A DNA stretch of 40,656 nt from Anaerolineales bacterium (GCA_020343875.1 CP070811.1:3998193-4038848), one strand, 5' to 3'. Shown: positions 17,270-25,847, numbered from the stretch's first letter. Made by a program: numbers and translations. The notes: generated from the letters alone by a model not told the origin.

Positions 17270-17325
17270 TTTGGACTCCGTTTTCTAATATCCTGCAGCC
17301 GTTGCCCTGCCAATGCTACATTCAG

Positions 17326-18291
17326 TCATGGCTTGGCGAAATCGGTCAGCACAGTGTCTGTGTAGGGTAGGGGCCGATCAATCAGTTCTTTCTCCAGTAG
17401 CCAGTCTATCACGTCTTGCCATTCGTCCTGGCTGGGCACCTCGCCTGTTGGGAAGGGGGGCATCTGGTAAGATCCTTGGATGCTCTCTGGCACCCGTCCC
17501 ACTTCGATCAGCAGATCTGAGAACTGCCCCGGGTTGCTGTTTAGGTCCTGCACGGCCTGATTCCATGCGTTGAGGAACTTCTTGATGGTGTTGGGCTTGG
17601 ATTCAATGGCTCCCGTACTGAAGCTGAGCACGCTCTGTGAGAATTGGGTGTACTGACTGTCGTCAACTATCAACTTTGCCCCGGCGGCCATGGCGCCCTG
17701 CGCCAGCGGGTCAGGCAATGTTGCGGCTTGGATCTGACCGGCCATCAATTGCTCAAAGCGCACCGGGATGGCACTGACCTCCAGTACCTCGATCTGATCA
17801 GGGGATACCCCTTCGGCCTCAAGCAACCGGTCGGTGATGTACTCGATGACGGTGTTTTGGCTGATCCCAATCGGCACGCCCTTCAAGTCCTGAGCCGAAG
17901 TGATGTTGCTGTCCGGGGCAGCCAGCACTCTGAATTGGGGAGACTCTGGGTAGCCACGTCGGGCTGTAGCCACGATTTTGACTTGTACACTATCTCGGTT
18001 AAAGAGGCCGGTGCTGATAAGATCGTTAAGCATGCCGTCTATTTCGCCAGCCTGCATCAGCGCATCTCGCTCTTGGGCGCTCTTAACCGGTACAAATTCG
18101 ACGTCGATTCCTTCTGCTTCAAAGTAACCTTTTTGCTCCGCCACATGGAAGGGCAGGATATCGAGAATCGGCAGTAGGCCCACCCTTAGATGGGTGTCCT
18201 CGGCCTTCTTGCCGGGCAGACAAGCTGCAAGAGATAGTGAGAAAATCGCGGTGATTGTAATTACCAGTATCCAGTTCTGTTTACGTATCAT
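17326..18291 (-). CDS. NMT1/THI5-like substrate-binding lipoprotein
   Basis: The 321-residue protein is an ABC-type periplasmic-binding protein of the nitrate/sulfonate/thiamine-precursor (SsuA/THI5-like) group. It has a lipoprotein signal: a hydrophobic stretch ending LSLAAC, with the lipidated cysteine at about 24. LRVGLLPILDILPFHVAEQKG, GISQNTVIEYITD and LPDPLAQGAMAAGA are typical of the family. No ABC permease or ATPase gene is adjacent. It lies 250 bases downstream of a histidine kinase/regulator pair on the same strand. The ligand is unknown; pyrimidine, taurine-like and nitrate-like ligands are all possible for the family. Confidence 0.87.
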   Translation of the reverse strand: MIRKQNWILVITITAIFSLSLAACLPGKKAEDTHLRVGLLPILDILPFHVAEQKGYFEAEGIDVEFVPVKSAQERDALMQAGEIDGMLNDLISTGLFNRDSVQVKIVATARRGYPESPQFRVLAAPDSNITSAQDLKGVPIGISQNTVIEYITDRLLEAEGVSPDQIEVLEVSAIPVRFEQLMAGQIQAATLPDPLAQGAMAAGAKLIVDDSQYTQFSQSVLSFSTGAIESKPNTIKKFLNAWNQAVQDLNSNPGQFSDLLIEVGRVPESIQGSYQMPPFPTGEVPSQDEWQDVIDWLLEKELIDRPLPYTDTVLTDFAKP

Positions 18292-18541
18292 TTAGATCTT
18301 GTTATTCTCCCTGTATGTTTCGGATTAGATATTCTTTTCACAATCTGATTGTACTACGTCACTCTGGAGATGTCCATAGGTCTGGTGGGTAACCCAGCTC
18401 GGAAAAAGGCCTACACAGTCTATAGGTCTTTTGGGTAAATCGAGCCCACAGCCGGAGGTGCGTGCAGACTTGGGCTAGGCCCTGAGGCTGAAGACTAGAG
18501 CTAGCCGCTGGCCCATGGCCTCGGTCACTCATACTGGCCAC

Positions 18542-19192
18542 TCAATTTAGCAGTCCTTGTCTGTACCCTTCGCTGACGGCGTGACTGCGGTTTTTCACTC
18601 CCAGCTTGCGATAGATACTGGCCAGATGGTTTTTCACTGTTTTCTCAGCGATGAACAATTCGTCGGCGATCTCAATGGTGGTCTGGCCGGCAGCGACCAG
18701 TTGCAACACACGCAGTTCAGTTTGGGTCAAAGCCGGGCGGGAGGGTGACTCCTGCGAAGCGCGGCGGTAGTCGTGTAGTAGATAAGCGGTTACGCTGGGG
18801 TCTAACCAGCCTTTGCCCGCATGTGCAGCCCGCACCGCTTCGGCAATCTTAGCTGCCTTGACGCTCTTGACGATGTAGCCTATAGCGCCGGCCAGGGCAG
18901 CTGCCCGCACATCGGTTTCGTCATCCGACTCGGTCAGGGCCAGCACTTTGACCTGGGGGTGCTTGCCTACAATCTGGCGAATGGCGCGGATGCCGCCCTG
19001 CGGATCGTGGCGTGGCATTCGCAGATCTACCAAAACTACGTCTGGAGATAACTCGCCGGTTGTGGATACAGCCTCATCTGGAGAGCCTGCTTCGCCGATG
19101 ACCACAATGTCCGGTTGGCGTTCCAGAAGTTTGGTCAGCAATTCCCGGTGCAGAGCCATGTCGTCAGCGATTAGGACACGAATCTGGGTCAT
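18542..19192 (-). CDS. NarL/LuxR-type response regulator
   Basis: The 216-residue protein has a receiver domain (acidic pair D10-D11, phospho-acceptor D56 in VVLVDLRMP) and a C-terminal LuxR-type helix-turn-helix (about 146-210: LTQTELRVLQLVAAGQTT..., then EKTVKNHLASIYRKLGV). Its start overlaps the kinase stop by four bases, so it is the cognate regulator. LRMPRHDPQGGIRAIRQI carries a short insertion after the phospho-acceptor. Target genes are unknown; the downstream lipoprotein gene is a candidate. Confidence 0.93.
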   Translation of the reverse strand: MTQIRVLIADDMALHRELLTKLLERQPDIVVIGEAGSPDEAVSTTGELSPDVVLVDLRMPRHDPQGGIRAIRQIVGKHPQVKVLALTESDDETDVRAAALAGAIGYIVKSVKAAKIAEAVRAAHAGKGWLDPSVTAYLLHDYRRASQESPSRPALTQTELRVLQLVAAGQTTIEIADELFIAEKTVKNHLASIYRKLGVKNRSHAVSEGYRQGLLN

Positions 19193-20430
19193 GTCGTGCC
19201 GTTCCTATGTCTGCTTAGGGGCACACTGACAGTGACTTGAGTGCCATTGCCAATCGAAGAGCGGATATCTATATCGCCTCCGATTTCTTGCGCTCGCTCT
19301 CGCATATTCCATAGTCCCAAGCCAGTCTGTTCCGATCCAACCTCGACGGGGTCAAAACCATGTCCGTCGTCTACCATCTGCACCACAGCGTGATCGTTGA
19401 CGCGACGAACGATGACAGTAGCCACTTCCACACCGGCGTGCTTCCAAATGTTGGTCAGCGCCTCGGTCACAATATAGCCCAGGTGACGAATAGTGTCCAC
19501 TGGCACCTGGGGCTCATTGATGGGCAGCTTCAATTCAACCATGAGGCCAGTGTTGCGCCGAAAACGGTCGGCAATGCGGGTCAATTCACCCCCTAAGGTG
19601 AGCTGGGCTGGATCTTGTCGCAGCGCCCGCACGATCCAGCGAATGCCCTCGTGGACTTCGCCGGCCAGGGCCACAATCCGTACCATCTCTTCTTCGGCCG
19701 TTTTTGGATCTTCGGCCAGAAGCAGGCTGGCGTACTCGGCTCTTCGCCCCAGGGCCGAAAGTTGACTGAGCACCCCATCGTGAATATCGGTGGCGATGCG
19801 CCGCCGCTCTTCCTCTACGGCAGCCTGTCCGCGCAGAACGTTGGCCCGGTCTCGGCTGTGCTGCCAGGCGATCATCATAGCCGCCAGTGCTGCCAGCAGC
19901 CCACCCGTGACCCAGTAGCTGGCGCTGCGCAAGACCACCTCATCCACCTGACGGTACTCAATGATCACAGGCAGGGTGTAGCCGTCGAGATACAGAGACG
20001 AGACGAAGCCCAAGGTGGACACTATGACCACGCCCACAAAGAGCACCGCCCGGCGAGACGATCTATCCGCACTAGGCAGCGAGAGAGCTGTGGTCACCGT
20101 GGGGATGAGGGAATAGAGTGAAAAAATGTTGCGATAGCCTCCCCCCGCCAGATTGACGATGATAATAGCCAAAAAAGTATCCAAGGCGATGAAGGATGTG
20201 GACCGCAACCAGTTATCGGCGCGAATCAGCAAAACCAGGACTAATCCGCCGGTGTAGACAGCGGCTATTGCCCAAAGCACCAGCAGATTAGCAGTCCGAG
20301 CAGCGATGATGGGATGCGGGTAGAAAAAGAGAATGCCCAAAGCGTAGATCAGCGATGCAACTCGGCTCAGCATGGCTACCCAGGACAACCGATAACCAAC
20401 CTGTTGGGCATTCAGTGAGAGGTTCAGCAC
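19189..20430 (-). CDS. NarL-type membrane histidine kinase (HisKA_3)
   Basis: The 413-residue kinase has five to six membrane helices (about residues 15-190) with almost no extracellular domain, then a HisKA_3 dimerisation domain with EEERRRIATDIHDGVLSQL (phospho-acceptor H217) and an ATPase domain with EALTNIWKHA (N box), DDGHGFD (G1) and GLGLWNMRERA (G2). The sensor is therefore membrane-embedded and may detect lipid, membrane state or a small hydrophobic signal. It starts with GTG at 20430 behind GGAG. It is transcribed away from the Pro/Thr-rich surface protein gene at 20638. Confidence 0.92.
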   Translation of the reverse strand: MLNLSLNAQQVGYRLSWVAMLSRVASLIYALGILFFYPHPIIAARTANLLVLWAIAAVYTGGLVLVLLIRADNWLRSTSFIALDTFLAIIIVNLAGGGYRNIFSLYSLIPTVTTALSLPSADRSSRRAVLFVGVVIVSTLGFVSSLYLDGYTLPVIIEYRQVDEVVLRSASYWVTGGLLAALAAMMIAWQHSRDRANVLRGQAAVEEERRRIATDIHDGVLSQLSALGRRAEYASLLLAEDPKTAEEEMVRIVALAGEVHEGIRWIVRALRQDPAQLTLGGELTRIADRFRRNTGLMVELKLPINEPQVPVDTIRHLGYIVTEALTNIWKHAGVEVATVIVRRVNDHAVVQMVDDGHGFDPVEVGSEQTGLGLWNMRERAQEIGGDIDIRSSIGNGTQVTVSVPLSRHRNGTT

Positions 20431-20571
20431 AAATAATCGTCTCCGCCGCTATATCAAAGGCACCGAGAACAGAGCCAGGCTCCAGCTTGTATCAACTTGC
20501 CGCGTATTATAGCCTGAATCCGCCAGGGATTCAATGTAGAAGAAAGCTACCTGCGGGCCCATAAGTGCCAC

Positions 20572-20601
20572 TAGACAACTTGCCATAAAGTATGGTATAA
20601 T
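20572..20601 (+). promoter_or_regulatory. Promoter of the Pro/Thr-rich anchored protein gene
   Basis: TAGACA (20572-20577), an 18-base spacer, and a consensus TATAAT (20596-20601), followed by an AT-rich leader. Confidence 0.65.
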
Positions 20602-20637
20602 AAACATAAATTATTTTAACATAAGGCAAGGTGTTTT

Positions 20638-21429
20638 ATGTCCCGTCAACAGCTAATTGCCTTGGGCATTTTAGGTATGGCGGTCATCGCGGTGTACGCC
20701 TTGGGCATTGCGATGGCGGCCGATGTGCTGCAAATGGGGCGGGTCGAGCCAGAAGAACAGCCTGCTGGTCCTCCAGCTGAACAATCGTTGCCTTACCCTC
20801 CCACCTGGACGCCGACTATGACTCCCACTCCCCGGCCGACCGGCACCCAGATCCCAACTTGGACGCCTGGCCCTACCCGCACACCTACGTTCACGCCTCT
20901 TGCCCGGCCTACCTATACTCTGCAGCCCACTGCCACTCATACCCCATCTGTGGTTGAAGCCCCGCCTCCGCCACCACCGACGGTTCCTCCTACACGCACC
21001 CCATCGCCCACCCCTGGTCGACTGGTGTTTGAGGCAGATGATGACGCGCTGGTAGCCGGTGAGTGCGCCACGCTCTTATGGATTGCTGATGATGCGCGGT
21101 CTGTCCATCTGGGCGATGATGAAGTAGATTGGCAAGGCTCAGAAGAGGTTTGTCCTAAGGAGACCAAGACCTATACCCTCAAAGTGGAGTCAAAGAGCGG
21201 AGAAACAACCAAGCTGAAGGTCGAAATCGAGGTCTTCCCCCCAACACCGACTAGCACCAGGACGCCAACCCGCACGCCTTCGCCCACCCACACACTCACA
21301 CCTACGGCGACCGATACTCCCAGCCCTACTCACACGTCAACGCCCACACCCACCAATACCGCTACGCCCACTGACACGCCAGCTGCCGATCCCGAGAATC
21401 CAACAGATACTCCAACGGAAGCACCCTAG
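20638..21429 (+). CDS. Membrane-anchored Pro/Thr-rich surface protein with an Ig-like module
   Basis: The 263-residue protein has one N-terminal hydrophobic helix (about 5-30, uncleaved anchor or signal), a Pro/Thr-rich linker (about 55-127), a compact beta-rich domain (about 128-200), and a second Thr/Pro tail (201-263). The domain has two cysteines (C143 in GECATLLW, C172 in EEVCP) likely to form a disulfide, and ends with KTYTLKVES. The same module recurs in the FHA protein at 32628-34736. The protein therefore looks like a cell-surface display or adhesion protein. No catalytic motif is seen. AAGGCAAGGTG upstream can serve as ribosome-binding site. Confidence 0.82.
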   Translation: MSRQQLIALGILGMAVIAVYALGIAMAADVLQMGRVEPEEQPAGPPAEQSLPYPPTWTPTMTPTPRPTGTQIPTWTPGPTRTPTFTPLARPTYTLQPTATHTPSVVEAPPPPPPTVPPTRTPSPTPGRLVFEADDDALVAGECATLLWIADDARSVHLGDDEVDWQGSEEVCPKETKTYTLKVESKSGETTKLKVEIEVFPPTPTSTRTPTRTPSPTHTLTPTATDTPSPTHTSTPTPTNTATPTDTPAADPENPTDTPTEAP

Positions 21430-21445
21430 CTGGGCGCAAAACGCA

Positions 21446-21477
21446 GGAAGCCGGGGTTATCTAAGAACCTGGCTTCC
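21446..21477. terminator. Hairpin terminator between convergent genes
   Basis: GGAAGCCGGGGTT (21446-21458) pairs with AACCTGGCTTCC (21466-21477) with one bulge, around a 7-base loop; T-rich sequence follows. It separates the surface protein gene from the converging kinase gene. Confidence 0.75.
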
Positions 21478-21504
21478 TGGTTGCTGTCTTTCCTTCGACA
21501 GCAG

Positions 21505-23208
21505 CTATGGCACATAGTCCCGCAAGATCGAGCCGCCGATGAATTCCCGCAAGATGGAATTGTCGGGGATCAGGTCGGGGGTGGCGGCGATAAACCAGTC
21601 CAGGAAGGAAAGCAGGCGCTTGGTTTCGATGTGTTCCGGTGTGCGCGGCTTCACCTGCAAAAGAAGGGGTTCGGCAAAGGGCTTAAGGACGGCCAGCTCG
21701 TAGACCAACGCCGAGTTGAACATTACGTCCGCATGCTCCTGGAAGGGGAAGATCCAGCGCTTTTCCCCCCGGCGCACACTCTCCCAGCGCTTGATGGTGT
21801 CGCTGGCCGAATAGCCACGATAGGTGGCATCACGCACAATGCGTCGCAGCAGGCGAGTGTCGGTTGTCGGGACCCGGTTATGCTGGTCAATGTTAAGTTG
21901 GGTCAGCGCTGACACATATACCCGATAAATGAGCCCCGGATGGATCTCCTGCACCAGTTCCGGATTCATACCGTGAATCCCCTCCACGATAATGACGTGA
22001 TCCTGGCTGATGCGTAGGCTCTCTCCGGTTTCACGTAGACCGGTGATGAAGTTATAGCGGGGCAGGGTCACTTCCTGTCCATCCATAAGCCTAAGGAGTA
22101 CGTTGTTGAAGGTTGTCAGATCCAGCGCATACAGCGATTCAAAATCGTAATCACCATTCTCGTCTGTGGGCGTGTCTTCCCGATTCACCAGGAAATCATC
22201 CAGGGCCAGGGTGGTGGGACGAATACCGTGGGCAAGGAGTTGAATTGAGAGGCGCTTAGAAAAGGTAGTTTTGCCTGACGACGAGGGGCCGGCGATGAGC
22301 ACCAGGCGTACGCGTGGGTGTTGCTCAGCAATGTCGGAGGCGATGCGAGCCAGACGCTGCTCATGTAGCGCCTCGGATACCAGAATTACCTCGCGCATGC
22401 GGCCCGCTTCATTGGCCTCGTTGAGTGATCCCACGTTGGGAATGCCCATCACCTCCATCCACTCGCCATACTCGTTGAAAACAGCCACTAGCTTGGGATA
22501 CTCAACTGGCTCTTGGATGACAGTGGGCAGTTCCCGGCGGGGATACTGTAGCACAAAGCCAGGGCCGTGGGGCCGCAGCGCGAATTTTTGTAAATACCCG
22601 GTGGAAGGTACCATGTAGCCGTGATAGTAATCTTTGGCATTGTTCAACGTATACAGGGTAAGGTAGCCTTTCTTGCGTGTCTTGAGAAGTCTGATCTTGT
22701 CGGTGTGCTGTCTGGCTTCGAAATAAGATAGGGCTTCTTCGAGGGGGACACGTTGTTTTCCAATAGGAATATCGGCGTCTACCAGCTGCCTCATGGATGT
22801 CTCGATACGTGCCAACTCTTCTGGGGTGAAGGGGGTACGCCCCTTTACCTCGCAGTAGAAGCCGCCAAAGTTGAGGGCATACTCTATTTCAACTTGTGCG
22901 TCGGGAAAGAGTTCCTCGGCAGCAGTGATCATCAAGAAGGCCAATGAGCGACGGTAGATGCGCATACCGTCGCTGTCGGCGATGGTGATAGGGGTTACCT
23001 CTGAGTCGGTGACAATGTGATAGGTTATCTCGCGTAACTCACCGTTGATGTGCGCCGCCACGATTGGGGCTGGCAAGTCAAAGTCGATGGCTTGGATATA
23101 CGTTTCCAGTGATGTGCCCACCGGCGCTTCGTAGATACGACCGTCGGCGAAGCGCACCTGAGCTTTCCGACGTGGTCTGGCAGGCCGAACGATTGATCCC
23201 GCGTCCAT
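21505..23208 (-). CDS. TGS-domain uridine kinase-like protein
   Basis: The 567-residue protein combines an N-terminal TGS-like domain (about 15-75, KAQVRFADGRIYEAPVGTSLETYIQ), a middle region like the second additional domain of threonyl-tRNA synthetase (about 75-230), and a phosphoribulokinase/uridine kinase-type P-loop domain from about 285. Walker A is GPSSSGKTTFSKR. DDFLVNREDTPTDENGDYDF and EGIHGMNPEL are typical of uridine kinase-like proteins. In known organisms this three-domain type is annotated as nucleoside or uridine kinase; the substrate is unproven, and the synthetase-like half suggests an RNA or ligand-sensing role. Confidence in the family is high. Confidence 0.85.
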   Translation of the reverse strand: MDAGSIVRPARPRRKAQVRFADGRIYEAPVGTSLETYIQAIDFDLPAPIVAAHINGELREITYHIVTDSEVTPITIADSDGMRIYRRSLAFLMITAAEELFPDAQVEIEYALNFGGFYCEVKGRTPFTPEELARIETSMRQLVDADIPIGKQRVPLEEALSYFEARQHTDKIRLLKTRKKGYLTLYTLNNAKDYYHGYMVPSTGYLQKFALRPHGPGFVLQYPRRELPTVIQEPVEYPKLVAVFNEYGEWMEVMGIPNVGSLNEANEAGRMREVILVSEALHEQRLARIASDIAEQHPRVRLVLIAGPSSSGKTTFSKRLSIQLLAHGIRPTTLALDDFLVNREDTPTDENGDYDFESLYALDLTTFNNVLLRLMDGQEVTLPRYNFITGLRETGESLRISQDHVIIVEGIHGMNPELVQEIHPGLIYRVYVSALTQLNIDQHNRVPTTDTRLLRRIVRDATYRGYSASDTIKRWESVRRGEKRWIFPFQEHADVMFNSALVYELAVLKPFAEPLLLQVKPRTPEHIETKRLLSFLDWFIAATPDLIPDNSILREFIGGSILRDYVP

Positions 23209-23318
23209 AGATTACCTCAGTCACTTCGTGCTAGGCCCCATTATATCGATCCGAGCCCTCCAGGTCAACCGATCCAGGCAGCCGTGCCATAATCCATTGA
23301 GCCGGGGTCTCCATCTAC

Positions 23319-24542
23319 TTACGGAAGCATCTGCAGAGCAGCGATAGCCGCCTCAAAGTGGGAATTGGCGTCCAGTGCTCTTTCTATCTCAGCGCGGGCG
23401 GCCATAGGATCCCCCAGGCCCAGGTAGGCCAGTCCGCGCTGCAGGCGAGCTTCCTCCAGCTCGCCGGCGTGGATGATGAGTTGATTCGTCATATCCAAAA
23501 CGCGCTGATGAGCCCCCACTTGATTAAACGCTTCCAAAGGGCCGAACTGGTACCAAAGGAAGTGGTCTGGAAATTCGAAGCTGAGGGCTCTGTCGTAGGC
23601 CGCCACCGCTCCTTCCAGGTCTCCGAGGGCGAGGGATTCATCTCCCAGGTTGAAAAAGGCGTAACCATCGGCAAGGCTTTGGGTCTCTGCCTGCGCTTGG
23701 GCCAGGGCGCGGCGATGGTTAGCCCCCGCGTCCCAGTCATCACCCAGAATCGCCGCCACCAGCGGTTCTTGCTCCAGCCGATACACGGGTATGTAGCCAC
23801 GTCCGAAAGGCCGCCACAATTCGTCGAATTGGGTATAAGGGATGGTGAATTGCGGCCCGGTGTAGGGATCGTTGGCGGTAAAGAGGCCAAGTTCTTCGTT
23901 GTACCCCCGCAACACGCGGTAATGCCCCACCAGTACCCCATCATGTGGACGGACCAGCCATTGATGTACGATCACAGGCAGGCCGTTAGCCAGCAGGCGT
24001 TTCATCAACTCCTGGTTTCCGTTGACCCGGTAGATAGCTTCCAGTCCTTGCGAGCGCAAGTAGCCTACCATTTCATGGGGAGAGACATTCCTATCCTCGG
24101 GACTGCCTTTGACCACGTCTGCTGCATCGAATTGGGTGATCTCCGCGCCGTAGAAGCTGGCTGCCGCAGCCAGTGAGACCGGGCCACAATTGTTCAGCTT
24201 CTGGTATTCGTGGTTCATAGGCTCCAGGAAAACTCTTCTGGGAAGGGATTCTACTGGTGGCGGTGGCGTGGAGCTTGGGGTAGGCAAAGGCGTGGGTGTG
24301 GGCGACGGGGTGGGCGTATGGGTAGGGAGTAGGGTAACCGTGGCCGAAGGAGATGGGCTAGGCGTGGGGGTGACCGGCGGCTGATCGGGTAGGCTGCTGC
24401 TGACCGGCGCCAGAGTTGCTAGGGTCGGGTCCACTTGGGCCAATAAGGTAGGAGGGCGATAGATGAAAGTCGCCCATAGCGCGAAAAGAGCGGCGCTCCC
24501 TACGCTGCACAGCATCAGCAACAAGCATCCGACTCGCTCCAT
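23319..24542 (-). CDS. Secreted C39-like cysteine peptidase with TPR repeats
   Basis: The protein (about 407 aa from 24542) has an N-terminal membrane segment (MERVGCLLLMLCSVGSA...), a Pro/Thr/Ser linker, a C39_2-type papain-like domain and C-terminal tetratricopeptide repeats. The catalytic cysteine is in KLNNCGPVSLAAAAS and the histidine in LVGHYRVLRGY; a following NDPYTG supplies the third site residue. The frame opens at GTG 24581, but the promoter -10 ends only 9 bases before that GTG, so I chose the ATG at 24542, which also puts the hydrophobic signal at the very N-terminus. It probably processes or binds peptides outside the cell; the target is unknown. Confidence 0.83.
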   Translation of the reverse strand: MERVGCLLLMLCSVGSAALFALWATFIYRPPTLLAQVDPTLATLAPVSSSLPDQPPVTPTPSPSPSATVTLLPTHTPTPSPTPTPLPTPSSTPPPPVESLPRRVFLEPMNHEYQKLNNCGPVSLAAAASFYGAEITQFDAADVVKGSPEDRNVSPHEMVGYLRSQGLEAIYRVNGNQELMKRLLANGLPVIVHQWLVRPHDGVLVGHYRVLRGYNEELGLFTANDPYTGPQFTIPYTQFDELWRPFGRGYIPVYRLEQEPLVAAILGDDWDAGANHRRALAQAQAETQSLADGYAFFNLGDESLALGDLEGAVAAYDRALSFEFPDHFLWYQFGPLEAFNQVGAHQRVLDMTNQLIIHAGELEEARLQRGLAYLGLGDPMAARAEIERALDANSHFEAAIAALQMLP

Positions 24543-24589
24543 CGACCGGAATTGGATGTTTCCTACCCGTTTTGTTCTCACAGTTGGAT

Positions 24590-24618
24590 ATTATACTTGT
24601 GGGCCGCATTTATTTCAA
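24590..24618 (-). promoter_or_regulatory. Promoter of the C39-like peptidase gene
   Basis: On the minus strand: TTGAAA (24618-24613), a 17-base spacer, TATAAT (24595-24590). Transcription would begin near 24583, which argues against GTG 24581 as a normal start with a leader. Confidence 0.75.
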
Positions 24619-24729
24619 GCTAGCCTCAACAGTTTTTGAGTCCGGGATTTCAGGCAGGCCCTGGAAGAGACAAAACCCTCTGGATTTCATATCCCCTACG
24701 AGTGACAACGTGAGTATGAAAGAGCATAC

Positions 24730-24757
24730 AAAAGACACGGAGAGCTCCGTGTCTTTT
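24730..24757 (-). terminator. Terminator after the YtxH-type gene
   Basis: A perfect 28-base palindrome, AAAAGACACGGAGA and its complement, ends in a T run on both strands. It lies 24 bases after the stop codon of the YtxH-type gene. Confidence 0.85.
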
Positions 24758-24780
24758 GCGTTTCGTCTTGCTCGGGAAGG

Positions 24781-25128
24781 TTATGCTTTGCTCTCTTCCT
24801 TGGCCGGTTTGCGGCTGGCGGGGACGGTGGCCTGGATCTCTTCGGCTTTCTTGCGCGCCTCGGCGACAATCTCTTCGGCGCGTTTGCGAGCATCACCCGT
24901 GATCTCCTCAGCGCGCCGACGAGCATCGGCCGTGATGGCCTCGGCCTTTTCCCGGGCCTCAGCGATAGTCTCGTTGGCCCGGTCCTTGAGCTCAAGGCCG
25001 GCGTCGCGAATCTGAGCTCGCGTCTCTTCCCCAGTTTGGGGAGCCATCAGCAGAGCAATTGCTGCGCCTATCAGTCCGCCAACAACCAGTCCAGCGAAAA
25101 ATTCACCACCACCACTGTTATTTGACAT
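24781..25128 (-). CDS. YtxH-type membrane protein with 11-residue amphipathic repeats
   Basis: The 115-residue protein starts with a Gly-rich hydrophobic segment (8-30, GEFFAGLVVGGLIGAAIALLMAPQTGEE), the YtxH/gas-vesicle-like signature, and continues as a long charged helix. Residues 56-99 are four tandem 11-mers of the form xxARxxAEEIx. Such hendecads are typical of membrane-surface helices and right-handed coiled coils. AAAGGAGG precedes the ATG. It is followed closely, on the same strand order, by other small membrane proteins. Stress or envelope functions are assumed for the family, not shown here. Confidence 0.85.
   Translation of the reverse strand: MSNNSGGGEFFAGLVVGGLIGAAIALLMAPQTGEETRAQIRDAGLELKDRANETIAEAREKAEAITADARRRAEEITGDARKRAEEIVAEARKKAEEIQATVPASRKPAKEESKA
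24832..24963 (-). repeat. Four tandem 33-base coding repeats (11-mers)
   Basis: This is the DNA for residues 56-99 of the YtxH-type protein: AEAREKAEAIT, ADARRRAEEIT, GDARKRAEEIV, AEARKKAEEIQ. The unit is 33 bases and copies are imperfect. Confidence 0.85.
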
Positions 25129-25282
25129 TGTGTGCCTCCTTTACAATATTCCTTTTGTGAAGATTTGGGCTCTCTTCCCAAACCTCAACCCTAGTAGTCT
25201 CATCCTGGAGCGGAATCCAAAGGTCCACGATTTCAAGCGGGAGATCCCCTGCCACGCCGCGGTGACAGTGTCACATAGAGGC
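25129..25282. other. Intergenic region with a GTGACA dyad
   Basis: No gene is supported. GTGACAGTGTCAC (near 25260-25272) is a 13-base perfect dyad located 10 bases past the end of the gene at 25283. It could be an operator for the YtxH-type gene or a small terminator stem. Confidence 0.4.
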
Positions 25283-25798
25283 TTAATCTCGGGGGCGGAC
25301 AAACGCTTTGATGATACCTTTTACTGCTGATGTATAACTCATCACCTCGATGACTGGTTTGACGGCGGCGTCGCTGATAAAGGTTGCCCGACTCTGAACC
25401 GTGCGCGTGACGTCATCCGCTCGCTGGAGGATTGGGCGTATCTCGTTTTCGACAAACTGGACCAGGCTATGCATCTTCAGCGCGACGTAGATGATGGCCA
25501 CCACTGCCACAACCATCAGCAGACCGATGATCATGGTCTGGATGCCCAGCAAAATGATGAAAATGTCACGCAATACAGCAGCTGCCAGGGGGTTATTAAA
25601 CAGCAACACGCCGATAGCGATGAGAGCAGCCAAAACGACGCAGGCTACGATGGCGGCGATGATGGCTGGCCAGCGACTGGTCTGCAACCCCGATGGCGCT
25701 TCCACCGGCCCTTCATCTTGTGTGTCCTCCGCCAAGGTGCTCGTCGCTTTGGGGGGCAGCATGTTGGGCGTCGAATTGGGTCGATGGTTGTTGGGCAT
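25283..25798 (-). CDS. Two-helix membrane protein of unknown function
   Basis: The 171-residue protein has a disordered hydrophilic start (1-42), two adjoining membrane helices (about 43-68 and 78-106), and a cytoplasmic helical tail VQFVENEIRPILQRADDVTRTVQ, followed by AVKPVIEVMSYTSAVKGIIKAF. This tail resembles DUF948-type proteins, which often sit next to YtxH genes, as here. I would not name a function. AAGGAG precedes the ATG at a good distance. Confidence 0.75.
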   Translation of the reverse strand: MPNNHRPNSTPNMLPPKATSTLAEDTQDEGPVEAPSGLQTSRWPAIIAAIVACVVLAALIAIGVLLFNNPLAAAVLRDIFIILLGIQTMIIGLLMVVAVVAIIYVALKMHSLVQFVENEIRPILQRADDVTRTVQSRATFISDAAVKPVIEVMSYTSAVKGIIKAFVRPRD

Positions 25799-25847
25799 AG
25801 CTGTAAGTCTCCTTCGCTATGGACGATGAAGCACCAAGAGAATTATA

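Noticed and set aside
18359..18541. Minus-strand 60-codon frame starting with GTG right after the regulator stop
   Set aside because: No ribosome-binding site beyond the preceding stop, no recognisable domain, and low-complexity composition. Probably chance.
20880..21430. Dense Thr/Pro codons as possible CRISPR-like or tandem DNA repeat
   Set aside because: The pattern is irregular ACx-CCx coding for a secreted linker; spacers and constant repeats are absent.
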